Of a stretch of 64,000 nt of DNA, positions 10,034-22,769 are shown piece after piece. This stretch comes from Piliocolobus tephrosceles (Eukaryota; Chordata; Mammalia; Primates; Cercopithecidae): positions 149,336,095 to 149,400,094 of the forward strand of contig NC_045438.1 in NCBI RefSeq assembly GCF_002776525.5, given 5' to 3'. The translations under genes were made by a program, and so were the position numbers. Position 1 is the stretch's first letter, and each line of letters opens with the position of its first letter. Below the pieces are notes generated by a model that saw only the letters and a list, made by a program, of their open reading frames with translations, was not told the DNA's origin and searched no databases.

Positions 10034-11369
10034 TATATATATAAAGGTGATTTTTATTCTGTGTTTCTAGACAAAAATGAAGTTTTTAAGAAAAAAAGTG
10101 AATACTTTCATTGTAATGTGTAAAAATAAGCATTTTTCAATAAAACTGGTCTCTGTTCTCCTCTTCAACTTCACTTCTTTTGGGCACTTGGAATCTACAG
10201 TTCCCACTGTCAGTCATTCCAGATCAAGGATCAGAGGAAGTAAGCATATTTATTTACTCCACAGCCCAGAAGGTGTCAACCCCAGGCTGTTCCCAAGCAA
10301 TAAGGTCATCTTCAGTCAAAAGTCCCTGAACTCAAGTGACCCTGTTGTCGGTAGAGCTCTTCTGTTGTCAGAAGGAAGACAGAGAAGGCAAAAAAATTCT
10401 TCTTTCTAGCATGAATTCAAGTTACCCTCTCAAACCTTCTTAATAGCACATTTGCCCCCAAAGTCACAGTTCCCTCTTCTGTGTCCAAGTCTGCAATACT
10501 TATGATACACATTTCGAAGAATATGGCTCTACCCCAGAGATTTAAGATTGCTAGAAACTGGGACAAGAGAATGCCGGTTAGCAGATGCCAATGCTTTACT
10601 TTCCCAATATTTTCTCTTCCTGTGATAACAACCATCATCATTCTTTTTTTAGGAGACAGAAACCCATGCACAGAAATTTGTGTGCTGTTATTCGCAAGGT
10701 AACGAAATTTGAGTGTTTACTCTCACGCTGGTGTTAATTAGTTCACAGCATATTTAAGTCTGGGAACAAGACAAGTCAGCTATCCGAAGGACATCTTTTA
10801 CACAGCTACATTATGTTCTGACAAAACCCAAGCAGCATTGCCAAGACACCAATGGTGCCTGGTAAACACAGTTTTGGCAGAGTGCAGAGGGATTTTTCTC
10901 TACTGGCAACCAGGCAAATCCAGGTTTACAAATGTGCCACTCTTGGTTAATTAGTGACAGTGCTGGCTTTTAATTTAATTTAAAGCAATGTGAGAAAAAA
11001 ATAAGGCAAAAAAAAAAAGTGGGTAAACAAGCACACTAGTCTCACTGCTGGAGAAATGAAGTTACATAAGCATGAACGGTCCAGGCCTGAAAGAGCTTGA
11101 TGGATGTGGTTGCTTCTGAAACACAAGAACATCTGGCCACACTGCACAGCTGAGGGGGAAAAAAAAGAAGGGTCCAAATTCATGGACACATTTCTGTCAG
11201 AGACATCGGTAAACAGATGGCACTGGTTCCAAATAAAGTCCCATAGATATGCTGAGAGGTTTTGAAAACTCACGTGCCCATAAAGGCATTCTTTCTACCC
11301 CTTTATTTCCAGCTCAGTAACTTGCCATTAACTCCTTCCCTATGCACTATCTTCAGAGCAGCGACATTT
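10034..11369. other. Intergenic DNA without recognised features
   Basis: It includes an open frame of 110 codons at 10077-10409 with no recognisable domain, signal peptide or conserved motif, so it is not called as a gene. The remainder is unique-looking with A-runs near 11009 and 11157. Confidence 0.5.
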
Positions 11370-11415
11370 CTGAAGGCAGAGGCAGTAGTCGTCTGAAAGC
11401 AGAGGCAGCAGTCGT
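11370..11415. repeat. 23-bp tandem duplication
   Basis: Units at 11370-11392 and 11393-11415 (CTGAAGGCAGAGGCAG start) differ at two positions, and a third partial unit begins at 11416. Confidence 0.85.
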
Positions 11416-11574
11416 CTGAAGAGGTTCTGTGCTGTGCTCTTATTCTCGACCAAGTCTGACATATGTGATGAGGAAGAACCACATACCACAATCTAGGATT
11501 TCAGTTTAGGTGGGAACCGTACTGCTACAAGAACCAAAATGCTCCAGATAAATGAAAGGCTAATAGATAGTAAT

Positions 11575-11770
11575 GGCCAGCATTTATTGAACACTGAATA
11601 TCAGACATTGCTTATATTATCTCATGGAATCTTCATTCGTTTTATATGGTGGCTACTATTACAATAATTTAAATTTTAAGGATAAAGTTCAGATACACTG
11701 GATACCTGAAGTTATCCAATTAGTCAGCAGCAAGCTTAAAATTCATACTCCGGTCCCTGCTGGCAAAATA
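11575..11770 (-). mobile_element. MIR SINE
   Basis: Reverse complement of MIR: 'agcatttattgaacactga', then 'ttatctcatggaatcttca', then the 'aagttatccaattagtcag' core. Strongly diverged. Confidence 0.7.
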
Positions 11771-12273
11771 ATAGGTTCCTAATTACTTCACTGTCCTGCT
11801 GATGAATATTTTGGGATAAATCATGTACTTTTCATTTGAGGCAGACAAGTCCCAGGCAATAAGAAGGTAAGATATATCATTCAGAGCAGTAAGTTGCTGT
11901 AGTCTTTTGAAGAGGGAATCATATATTGTTTAGCAAATATGTCTAGAAACTGAAATTTAAGAGATTTTTGCTTCTTTCTGTGATCTGCTTCTGGTCCAGA
12001 AATCTCTTACACATGGAGGCGGGGGACAGAGAGCGGCAGCTGAGACTCCTTGGAAAGCCAGCAGAAGCCTGTGTCTGCTGGAGAACCAGAACCCCACGGG
12101 TTTCGCCCATTGCCCCCACTCAGCTGAAACCAATCAGGAACAGAGTTATTACTCCTAGGAAGAAGACATATCAAAGTTCACTTGTTGCCTTGCTGTTCTA
12201 ACAGATGATCACAAATACCCACAAACATCAATGTCATCCATGAAGACAAGATACAATAGAAATTAAAAGCATT
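11771..12273. other. Intergenic DNA with a small GC-richer patch
   Basis: About 11990-12160 is more GC-rich than its surroundings and has an open frame of 77 codons (11968-12201). No family or domain is recognised. Confidence 0.4.
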
Positions 12274-12575
12274 GGCACGGTGGCTCATGCCTGTAATCCC
12301 AGCACTTTGGGAGGCCGATTTGGGTGGATCACGAGGTCAAGAGATCAAGACCATCCTGGCCAACATGATGAAACCCCGTTTCTACTAAAAATACAAAACT
12401 TAGCTGGGCATGGTGGTGCACACCTGCAGTCCCAGCTACTCGGTAGGCTGAGGCAGGAGAATTGCTTGAACCTGGGAGGTGGAGGTTGCAGTGAGCCCAG
12501 ACTGTGCCAGAGCAAGACTCTGTCTCAAAAAAGTAAATAAAATAAAATAAAACAAAAACACAAATATATACAGAC
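12274..12575 (+). mobile_element. AluS SINE with right-arm deletion
   Basis: Left arm and most of the right arm of an AluS-type element on plus, with an A-rich (TAAAA)n-like tail. About two dozen bases around the usual 'ccactgcactccagcc' stretch of the right arm are missing near 12508. The open frames here on both strands are Alu-derived. Confidence 0.95.
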
Positions 12576-12579
12576 TTAA

Positions 12580-13440
12580 ACACCTTGAACACAATGGTCT
12601 GCAGAGAATCTATGCAATCCTACAGCTCTGAAAATCAGACCAGATGCAGGCAACTGGTGATACTGAAGCAATGCATACTTTCATTAAGCATGACTCTAAT
12701 GATGTAACTTTTTCATCAACCAAAGAGAATCTGGTAATAAGGCCATCTGCAGAAAAAGACATGAAAAGGCAAAGTCATGACTGTATTATTGGATTACTTA
12801 TGCCATACAATTTATGAGACCCAGACTTGTGGTCCAAACTGATAGTGGAAATTACATAAGGCAAAAGAGGATTTTGCATATTTTCTGATTTTCTCACTTC
12901 TGAAGCAGTGCAAAAATCTACAAAATAATTTGGTTCTGTTTATGACTGTTTGCATCTACACTGGTTCACTGAAGTGGTAGAAGGTAGAAAATTAAGACTC
13001 ATCTTTCAGTTCACTAAACTGAATTTTAGAGCTAAAAGAAAAAATACTTTATTCTTTCAAGGCTCACATTGTTATACATGTAATAATACATGTAAGGATA
13101 ACAAAATGCTTTATGAATTTACGTGGTATGAACTCAGAATACTGGTTATATAGTCTTAGTATGTTTATAATTTGTTACTTGTATCTCTGTCTTCAGATTG
13201 GGCCCAAGAGTGATTGCTGATTACTGTATAGCCCATAGTGAGCCCGATGTTGGACTAAACCCACATGGGTGAAACATATTATAGGCACCCCTTACTGCAC
13301 TAATACCAGGGAAACGACGTCTGCGGGGAAGACTGACACTGCAAAAAAGCCACTCCTTTGGAACGTGAGAAGTTCATTAGCTGCAAAACATCTTAGCTCA
13401 AAATTAACTCTAGTCTGTGGAAGGGCTCTAGATGGGGTAT
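12580..13440. other. Intergenic DNA without recognised features
   Basis: Unique-looking sequence, with no gene or repeat recognised. Confidence 0.5.
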
Positions 13441-13444
13441 GACA

Positions 13445-13715
13445 ACACCAACAATGATAATGATAACCGATAACATTTATTGGGTGCTTGTGTATGTTCA
13501 AGGCAATGTGCTCAACCCTTTATGGACATGACTTCGTCACAATAACTCTATTCAATTAGTTCCGTAATTATTCTTTATCATCGGAGAAAACTGAGGGACA
13601 GAGAGGTTAAAACTTGCCCAAGAACAAACATTGCCTAAAACTAAGTCAGAAAATGACAGCTCCTAGATTCAAATTCTAATCCATCTGGTGCCAGAGCCCC
13701 TAAATTTAACTCTTA
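13445..13715 (-). mobile_element. MIR SINE (near full length)
   Basis: Reverse complement of MIR across almost its whole length: 'taacatttattgggtgctt', 'aactgagggacagagaggtt', 'acttgcccaagaacaa' and the distal 'agattcaaattctaatccat' block. Confidence 0.8.
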
Positions 13716-14689
13716 TTTTCTGCTGAGTGTATGGGAGATCTGGAAGCAGAGCAAACATATCATTTAACATCTTCTCAGGGACATATTTGAAAGTGGAAGG
13801 AGGCACTATTGATAATTACACCAGGACAGCATGAAGTAGGATGTAAAACCATTCTACCTAAGAAGAGTACTGACATGAGACGTGCACCTGCCTGAGAGAG
13901 GAAATGACAAGTCTGAATGCACTTGGACATTAACATATGTCAGCTGCTCCCAGATTTTAATAGAAACATTTTCAAAAGAGAGACCACCATCACCAGGTAG
14001 GCAGTTCCCCTTATCTGTTTCAGATGAATATGGGCTTAAAAAGTTAGCCTCTGTTTGTCTTTGCCTAATATTTTTAATACCTTTCTCTTAGTTTCATTTT
14101 ATGCTGTCACAAGCATTTTTAAACATCAAGGACATTTTGCTTTTAAGTATTTGTTGCCTTACTAGTTTAGGTTGGCATTAAAGTGAGTTGTTTTATATAG
14201 ACACTAAGGCAGAATTGCAAAATCCCTGCACCCAAATGACCATTTTCAAATGGTTTGGTTTTTAAAGCCTTGGCTGTAGTGAAAATACGCTCACAGCACT
14301 TGGTTTAAACTCTTAGTGATTCCAGTATACAGGAAACTGACTTTGGGAGAAATATTAAATATAGGATTATCAATTTTATCTGTTCTTCTCATACATTGCC
14401 TCCCCCAAGGTAATATACATGTAACAGTAGCATTTCTTTTTAAGCAAGTCTCTAATATCATGAAACTCCTATCACATCTGACACTGTGGGCCACTTCCCT
14501 CTTTTCCTGAAACTTTTGCTCTGATGATTTTCTGGGACTTTCCTCCTTCCCTGTTTCCTACTCTTCCTCTGTCATTTCTGTCTTCTTTCTCAGCCACTCT
14601 GAATGTTGCCACTGTCCCTGGGTCTCACTACTGGCTTCCTGTTTCCATTTTTCTCAATACAATTTGTCATTTGACAATCTCATTGTTTT
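13716..14689. other. Intergenic DNA without recognised features
   Basis: No gene or clear repeat. A C/T-rich stretch from about 14500 may be the decayed start of the L2 that follows. Confidence 0.4.
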
Positions 14690-15590
14690 CATGGATTCAA
14701 TAAATACTTTCAGGTAATACAAGACTCCCAAATCTATATTTCCCGCTCTAGCATTCTCTCTCAAACCCTAACACTCTATCTGTCTAAAATTCTCTATCGG
14801 GATTTCAGGATATTTCCTTCTGACATCTCAAATTCAATGCATGCATCTGAAGCAGGTCTCACATCTCTCTTCTCTCAGCAGCCCTCACCAGTGTCCTGTC
14901 TATCCCAGGCATGCCTCTTCCTTTGAATTTCCTCTTTGCAAATGAAACAACTTACCTAGGCTCACAATCTTTGCATCCCTTTTCTTTCCCTCATCCAAAA
15001 TAATCCAAAATAAAATTAGTTGACACATTCTCTCAGGTCTGCCGTTCTAATACTTCTTAAATATAATATATCACTTTCTCTAATTTTTTCTAGCCAAAGT
15101 TGTCCAGAACATTACTGTCTCTCACCTGAAATATGCTAACTGTTCTCTCCTATTCTTAATTCCTCTTTTGCATTCATCCTGTAGTAAAGATTCAACTGCT
15201 TTAAAAAAACCAGATTGGAGTATGCCATTTTTTCCTTCAAATTTCTGTGCATGCAAAATATCCTGTTCTGTTCACATTTCTCAGGCTGGCATCTAAGATT
15301 CAGTATTGATTTGACCCCACCTCATGATTCAGATCTTAGTTGGCATGACATTTCTTCTGTGAATCCCTCTCTGAACCCATGGGTTGTGTAGCCCTGATCT
15401 GAGCTCTCCCAGCACCTGTCCCTCCATCATAACCCGCATCATGCTTTATTGCAAACACTCCTTTACTTACTTATCTTCCTTTAGTCTTTCAAGTGTCTAC
15501 AAGGACAGAGAGAACAGAATGCTTAGTCATATCCCAGTCCTGGCCTATGGGGAGAATTCAATACACATTTGTCAAATTAACAAATAAATG
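14690..15590 (+). mobile_element. L2 LINE, ORF2 end plus 3'UTR
   Basis: The C/T-rich sense strand follows L2 order: a 'ctgacatctcaaattcaatg' block near 14820, an internal block with short C-rich words, a 'ctctcccagcacctgtccctcc' block near 15403, and an 'attcaatacacattt' end. Frames are broken. It is one of the longer ancient LINEs in the window. Confidence 0.65.
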
Positions 15591-15774
15591 AATCTACTCA
15601 CTGTAAACAAATAAATGGACCTATTCACTCTAAAGTTCTGTGGCTCTGGACAAAGTGACTCATTCTCCCCAGTTTAGCCATTTATCTATCTCAACGTGGT
15701 CCTTAGCTGTTCCCAACCACCAGTCTCCACATGGCTAACCTCAACCTACTTTGACAGAAGTATAAGTAAAAATG

Positions 15775-16040
15775 CCCCCTCTACCATGAAGTCATCTTTG
15801 AGTCTCCCGTGACTGACCTGTTCCACTTCTAAACTGTCACAGTATTTTCTGTGTACTTCTTTTATGGTATTGGGTACTTTCCACTTCGTAGCATGCATAT
15901 TTTACTCCCCAATACATCTGTAAGCTCTCTGAAGACAGAACCTTTGTTTGATTTGTTTTTAATCACCCTAAGTACCTAGTGTAATGCCTTTTAAAAAGAA
16001 ACTCAAAAGATCAATATTTATTGATCTAATGAATCAATAC
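15775..16040 (+). mobile_element. L2 LINE 3' end
   Basis: A second L2-like 3' end: 'tctgtaagctctctgaagac', then 'cctaagtacctagtgtaatg', then a degenerate 'caatatttattgatctaatg' tail. It may be a separate copy or a displaced part of the L2 just upstream. Confidence 0.6.
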
Positions 16041-16299
16041 GTGGTTTTAATGACCAAATGAATTTCTTATATCCACAAATAAGACACTCTCTTACCTCAA
16101 ACCCTCAAATCTGTATTTCTCAGAACTGTTTTGTACATTTTTATTGAAACAGATTCTCAATTAGAAAAAAGTGATGTCCCCTCCCTCAGTGATTTTAAGA
16201 CTTGCACTTAGCTCCACAGTAAAGACCCTGTGCACACAGTCGATCTCTCTCTGTGTGTGCATGTGTGTATGCATGCTGTCTATATGCAAGTGTGTATAC

Positions 16300-17225
16300 A
16301 TTTTCAAAATATAAATTACAAGCAAAAAGTACAATGATCACAGATGTACAGTTTGGTAAATTTTTATATAGTGAGTATATCCATGTAACCAGCACTCAAA
16401 TAAAGAAACAGAAACAGCAACAGCACACAGAAACTCCCTCATACTCCCTTGCAGTCATTAAGTTTCCAGAGACAACCATCATCTTGACTTCTAATCATAT
16501 AAATTACATTTTCCTGCTTTTAAGCTATATGTAGATGAAATACTAAAATATGTACATTTTTATGCACAATCCAACATTTCATTTATAAGACTCATCCACG
16601 TTGTGGTATGCAGCTGTAGTTTGTTTATATTCATTGATGTACGGAATTTCATTGTATCAAGATTCTATAGTTGTTTTGTCCATTCTATAGTGGATGGACA
16701 TTTTGGTTGTCTCCAGTTTGAGGCTATATGGGTAATGCTGCTATGATAGGGCATATATTTAAGAGCGGAAAAATTGAGTCAAAGCATATATAAACCAGAC
16801 TTTAGAAGATACTTCTAAACAGTTTTCCAAAATGATTGTTTTGATTTATACTCAACTACAGTGTATGAGAATTCCAGTTGTGCTGTAGCTTCATCAATGC
16901 ATGACAAGGTCATGATTATGATGAGGTTATGATTATTAATAATTAATCATTATTAATTTAATTATTCTGGTGATATGGAATTATATCATATTGTGGTTTT
17001 AATGAGCTTTTCTCTGAGAAATGAAATTGAACATCTTACATTATTGATTATTTGCATATCTTCTGTGGCATTCAAGTTTCTTTGCCCATGAGTTTTTTTA
17101 ATCATTTTTTATGGGTTTGTGAGAGTTCATTTTTACATATTTTAATATTAACTTCTTAGTTAGATACAGGTATTGCAAATATGTTCTCCCAGTTTGTGGC
17201 TTGCTATGCACTCTCTTAAAGGAGC
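16300..17225 (-). mobile_element. L1M 3' region
   Basis: Reverse complement of an old L1 3' end. The blocks are 'ccatgtaaccagcactcaaa' (16381), 'ttcatttataagactcatcc' (16579), 'agtggatggacattttggtt' (16688) and 'ttgcaaatatgttctcccag' (17172). The element is 5'-truncated and dead. Confidence 0.8.
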
Positions 17226-17985
17226 GGACTTGTTTTTCTGCTTCACTGATATTCAAGTTCAAGGACCACACCATATAAGTGTGATTAAAGAAACATTCTT
17301 TAGCTTGACAGATCTTTAAGCCAAAGCTGCCCCTCCGTGCTGCCTCAGTTAGATGATAAGAAATATGTGTCAGCCTCCATGGCAGCTGGCAAGTGTCCTA
17401 AAACTGCTTGTTCTCTAATCCCTGTGGGAGCCAATTTTTCTGGGTTACACAGAATCACATAACACACAGAGCATGAAGTGAACTGAAGGGGCACCTGATA
17501 TAGTACATCTAAACTGGGTTCCTCTGAGTTCTAGGGTCCCTTACATGTGAAGTTTAGGACTGAGAACAGAGAACGGGATATGGAGCTTTATACTCCTTTT
17601 CAATTTATACAGCTACACATTTGTTTGATTCATTTAAGAGGGTTGCATAGGATTTCATTTGACAAATTTGGAATCCGTGCTTGAAAACCTAGATCTTATT
17701 CAACTATCTAACATAGTGTCTGTTGAACAGTGCATTGCATTTCCATGTTTGGTTGATGGGTTAAATTGAGTTGCATTTAATTGATGAGAAAACTGAGCTC
17801 TGGAGAAGTTAAATAACATAGTAACTTTATACGGTATATCTGGCATCTCCCATCCACTACATCAGTTCACCCATTGCTTTGGCCACTACCATGCTCTGAC
17901 AACTTCCACGCTGGCTTTGTCTAGGTTTGCACAGGCACAACAGGCAAAGCCCTACATGAGGCCCATACTACATACCTCATGGTTC
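17226..17985. other. Intergenic DNA with a weak MIR-like patch
   Basis: 17760-17850 holds a 'gatgagaaaactgagctctgg' block like the minus-strand MIR core, too short to call firmly. Nothing else is recognised. Confidence 0.4.
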
Positions 17986-17989
17986 CTGT

Positions 17990-18770
17990 TCAGGGACTTT
18001 TCTGATGCCTTGTATTGAACACCTCATGGAAAAGAAACGAGAGAGTTTCCTGATTCCTCTTGCAGGACGTGTGACGGGGTGTCATTGCTTGGTCACCCTG
18101 CAGTTCATACCCCCAGGGGAACATGCAGATGGGCAGCTGCAGAGGCCAACATGAGTGATTTGGGGCTCTGGCCCCATGGTAGCGTCTAGGGGTGGGTGTC
18201 TGCAACTCCCGAAGCCCAAGTGGGCATGTGTTACCAAGCTCTTTCAGATTTGCCATCTGTAGATGGCATATGTGTTAATCAACTCAATGTACCCTCTGCC
18301 TTATCGCAAGGGCAGGGGGCCAACGTGACAGTCTTCTGTATCCCGAGTCCTTGCCCAGTGTACTGGAAGATTTGGATCACACACTGAAAGAATGTGTGCA
18401 AAGTTTTATTAAGTGGTAGAGACAGCTTTCAGTGAGATGGATGGGGAGCCAGAATGGGGGGATGGAGTGGGAAGGTGGGCTTCCCCTGGAATCAGGCCAC
18501 CTAGTGACCAGACTCTTCTTTGACTTCCCCTGGCTGAACTCCCCTTGTCCTCCAGGCATCCCTCCTCTTCTCTGTTTCTCTGCCATGTTTTTCCACTGTC
18601 TTTTGCGCTGGTCCCAACGTTCAGCCACTTGTGTGTGTGCCTGTTGAGGTCTCGTGGTGGGCCAAAAGTCAACTTTTGGGGTGCGAAAACAGAAATGCCT
18701 GCCTCATTTAGGTCCACAGGTCTTCAGGCTTGAGGATGGGGCCTTTGCGAGGGAACCACTCACTTCTAGC
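17990..18770 (-). mobile_element. Probable ERV1-type LTR
   Basis: A GC-richer block stands out from its AT-rich surroundings. On the minus strand it carries a poly(A) signal AATAAA (18410-18405) roughly mid-element, preceded by a C-rich U3-like part and followed by a long U5-like part. No retroviral coding sequence flanks it. The overlapping short frames on both strands come from this composition. Family and exact ends are unresolved. Confidence 0.45.
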
Positions 18771-19740
18771 CAGTATTTCCCTATCTCCTGTCTATACCAG
18801 AAACACATATAGCACTCACCTATGTGTAAGCCAGAAGTGTAAGGGAGTTAACCTATACAGGTATCGGGTGACAGCAGATAAATGCTTCACTCTTTTGTAC
18901 TTGGGTAGACAGTACGAGACCTATTTCATAAAGCTCCTGAAGAGATCTAGTGGGACGGAATTCTAGTTATCCTCTCTGGTTGCTAGCTTAATAATGCTTC
19001 CTTGTATTGGCTTTTATTCTTTCCTATTTCATTATCTCTTCCCTATACACTTGGTCCTTGCCATGGCACTCTCCAGTATACAACCTCAATGTCCTCACAT
19101 GAGACATGGTCTCAGTCTGTTTTCAGAGACCCAGACTAAGACACATACCTATTAAGTTGGAAGATCCAAATATTGGACTTTAGCTCTAGATATTTAAATG
19201 CATTTTCTGCTCCTCTAGCCCAGAAGGTGTGAGCTTTGCAAAAACTTACAATGTTCTTATTTTATTATCTCTCTAAGGAACATCACACCTAGAAGTAGAA
19301 TTAAACAAACAAAAACCAGTGTCACTGGTTACCACTCACTTTTTCCCCCATGAAAGAATGAAATAACCAGTATCTGGAAAACTTAGAAACACATAAAATA
19401 TCCATGTGTATGTGTACATAATATCCACCAAATGCTTTTCAGTAGAGACGATGCTATGGAAAAAGAATATATTACAGCACAAAGTGAAGATTTGGACTGC
19501 TTCCATTGTGGGCTTAAATATTCAGTCAATGGTTAACTGTGATAATTAGTGCAGAACTTATTTATTAACACAGAGAACAAAGGAATTCTAAACTGAGACG
19601 ATATGAAGAACTCTTTACTGGACGTCCAAATACCACACGGATAATCAGGAACAGACATCAATGAACATGAACCTGACTGAAAGCCCTATCTGCCACATCA
19701 CATGGCCAACCCATCATTATTTCAGAGAAGAGGACTCTAA
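18771..19740. other. Intergenic DNA without recognised features
   Basis: A possible MaLR-like end ('agacccagactaagacaca') occurs near 19128, but I cannot trace an element from it. Otherwise unique. Confidence 0.4.
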
Positions 19741-19744
19741 AACA

Positions 19745-20090
19745 AACACTTACTGTGTCCCCAATTTGTGCCAGACACTGTCTTAGTGCTTCCCTCTTAT
19801 ACTATCACCCCACACAGGCATCCTTTACAATAATATGAGTAATAACATAATTATAGTAATAGTAGCTCTCTATCCTCTTTTATTACATATATATACCCAG
19901 CACTAGTTTAAACATTTAAAACCATGTTATTTAATATTCATGACAACCTTACGAGGTAAGCACCCTCATTACTCCTACTTTTCAGATGACAAAATTAAGG
20001 CTTACAAGACTTGCTGTCTCTTGCCTGGTGAGGGAGAGCAACAGATAATGGGCCCAGGTCTGTAACTCGAAACTTTGAGTTCTTAAATTT
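19745..20090 (-). mobile_element. MIR SINE(s), possibly two tandem copies
   Basis: MIR reverse-complement wording appears twice. At 19745-19810 there is 'acacttactgtgtccccaatt' and 'gtgccagacactgt'. At 19895-20090 there is 'acccagcactagtttaaaca', 'acaaccttacgaggtaagca' and 'gatgacaaaattaaggctta'. A gap of AT-rich DNA separates the two. Confidence 0.65.
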
Positions 20091-20744
20091 AGATTACTTC
20101 TAGAACTTCAACGACTTTTACTTCTCACATAGACATCCAGGTATTAGTCAGCGCTGTCTCAGATCTTTCATTCTAACATATTTCAGTAACACTCTTTGCT
20201 GCAAAACTGTGTTCCTCATCTGCCTGATCACCGAATCGTGGCTCAGTTTTGCTATCTGTGGCCCTATATTTCCGAGGAATCTCAACTATTCTCTGGGCCA
20301 CCCTATCCTCTGAGATATCACTCTTATCATTAGTATTTGGTGAAAATCTGCTCATTAACATGGGCAAATGGATTTTCATTCATCCTACACAGATAGGCTT
20401 TGAAACATAGGCCTTTTTTCAAGGAGATTTCTTCATCCTAGAGAAGCCTAAGATTTACACTTTTAATCCTTTATCATTTGTTTGTGCTTAGGTCTCTGAG
20501 AATCTGCTTCCATTTTTAAGACAGCTATTGTGATATATCATAAATAATCTCAGATGCAAAAGTTTCCTTATTTGCCAAGTAGCCATTCTCAATAATTTTA
20601 TTGAGGTTATGTTCCATAGTTTTAAAAACACTCTATTTTAGGAGTCACTTCCAAGTCCCAAAGTCTCCTCTTTCTGCAAGCATATGACAGAGACACATTA
20701 AGGCACATTCTTTTATATATCGCTTTTCCTAGAGCAACAAAATG

Positions 20745-22640
20745 CCATGTTTTTTAAAATAAACTTTCTATTTTAGAATAGTTTTATGTTTACAGAAAAA
20801 TGTTCAAGAGAGTACAGAGAGTTCCCATATACCCAATACCAGAGAGATCACAGAAGTAAAAAGCTATTTACATCACATCATATGAAATGTACATACTATC
20901 AATGTGACTTACACCACTGTTGATGTTGACCTTGGTCCTTTAGCTCAGACAGTGTTTCTGAGGCTTCTCCTGTTAATAACATCAAATATAGTATGGCACA
21001 TTTGTTACATTAATGAAACAATATTGATACTTTGATATTAACTAAAGTCCTTACTTTATACAGATTTCCTTAGTTTTGTCCTTTTGCTATTCCAAAATCT
21101 CAGTATTTCATACAGGCTACCACACTACATTTAATCATTTAATTGTCATGTTTTCTTTTTCTTTTTTTTTTTTTTTTTTTGAGACAGAGTCTCACTCTGC
21201 CACCCAGACTGGAATGCAATGGCGTGTTCTCGGTTCATTGCAACTTCCGCCTCCCAGGTTCAAGCAATTCTCCTGCCTCAGCCTCCCAAGTAGCTGGGAT
21301 TACAGGGGTCCACCACCATGCCTAACTAACTTTTTTGTATTTTTAGTAGAGGTGGGGTTTCACCATGTTCCGACTGATCTGGAACTTATGACCTTGTGAT
21401 CCGCCTGCCTCGGCCTCCCAAAGTGCTGGGATTACAGTTGTGAGCCACTGCACCTGGTGAATTGTCATGTTTTCTTAGGCTCCTCTTGGCTGCTACAGAT
21501 TTTCTCAGACTTACTTTTTTTTTTTTTTTTTTTTTGATGACTTTGATAGTTTTCAGGAGCACCTGTCTGGGTATTTTGTTAAATGTCCCTCAATTAGGAA
21601 TTGCCTGGTGTTTTTTTCATGATTAGCCTAGGGTTATACATTCTTAGAGAGGAAGATCACAGTACAGACTAGCAAAATGACTTATCACTACTGATGTTCA
21701 CCTTGATCATCTGGTCAAGTAGCATTTGTCAGGTTTCTCCATTATAAAATAATTGTTTTCCCCTTTTCCATACTGTACTCTTTGGAAGGAAGTAACTATG
21801 TACAGCCCACACTTAAGGAGTGAACAGCTATGCTCCCCTTCATGTAGGGTGCAGTATCTAAATAATTTACTTGAAATTCTTCTATATGGGTGATTTGTCT
21901 TTTCTCCTCCATTTATTGATTTATTGAATCATTTATATGCACTCACAGATATAATACTTATTTAATACTTTGGGCTATAAATACTGCTTTTCTTATGCTC
22001 AAGTTGTTCCAGGTTGACCATTGAGAGCTGCTTCGGTTTTCCTTGTAACATAACTTCATCATTATGGGTTTTCAGCTTGTTTGTTTGTTTTGCTTTTAGT
22101 ACTTCTTCATTTCTGAGCAACAAAGTGCCATGATGCTTGAGGTCATTTTGTATATTTCCAGCTCTGGTGCTCAAATCAGCCATTTCTCCAAGAAGTCCTG
22201 CTTACCTTTACTAGAGAATGGTATTAGACACCAAGATCTTGGTGCTAGGTGTGTTTGTTGCTAACTGGTTGTTTTTAGGCTGCCTCAACTGACAGAAGAG
22301 GAAAATACATGTCTGTATACTTACCCCTATACATACACATATTTATAAATATTTCTATTCATAACTATCTGTATATTAAGCTAAACATGAGTTGATACTG
22401 AAGTGTCCAAATCTAACCTACTACCACATGGATCATTCTAGCTTCCTCCCCTTGTTTTTCTATAGATTTCTACTCCAGCAGTGAGAAACTTAGCTATCGT
22501 CATCTGTCATCTATTTACTTCACTGTTCAATCCCAGTGTACCTGTATAGCAATAACAGAATTAATAACCCATACTCCCATGGAAAACAACTTTATCATCT
22601 AAAGTATAGAGCATTGCCACGTTTTTTAAATGTATGTATG
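20745..22640 (-). mobile_element. L1M long 3'UTR
   Basis: Reverse complement of a long old-L1 3'UTR from its start ('atagttttatgtttacagaaa', 20777) through 'tacagatttccttagtttt' (21059), 'ctttggaaggaagtaactatg' (21780) and 'gtattagacaccaagatctt' (22221) to 'tatagagcattgcca' (22606). An AluS splits it at 21158-21459. One internal segment is out of order (20846-20966). Frames have no coding meaning. Confidence 0.75.
21158..21459 (-). mobile_element. AluS SINE with perfect 17-bp target-site duplication
   Basis: A full-length minus-strand Alu with its poly(A) (as T-run) at the left end. The 17-base direct repeat AATTGTCATGTTTTCTT flanks it exactly at 21141-21157 and 21460-21476, which fixes both ends. 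It inserted into the L1M 3'UTR. Confidence 0.97.
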
Positions 22641-22729
22641 AAAAAATAATTCTAAAGGGCTCTCTTCATTTTTTCACCTTTGATTTCTAAATTTTATTCA
22701 CTTTACAAGTGGAACAAAAACTACAGACC

Positions 22730-22731
22730 AG

Positions 22732-22764
<33 letters not shown>
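22730..22764. repeat. Poly(A)-(TA)n microsatellite
   Basis: An A-run of 16 followed by about nine TA units. Confidence 0.95.

Positions 22765-22769
<5 letters not shown>

Noticed and set aside
10077..10409. 110-codon plus-strand frame
   Set aside because: No domain, signal peptide, splice context or recognisable family. The length is compatible with chance in 64 kb.
17990..18770. CpG island or promoter of a gene
   Set aside because: The block is GC-richer but poor in CpG and has the layout of a minus-strand LTR with a poly(A) signal.
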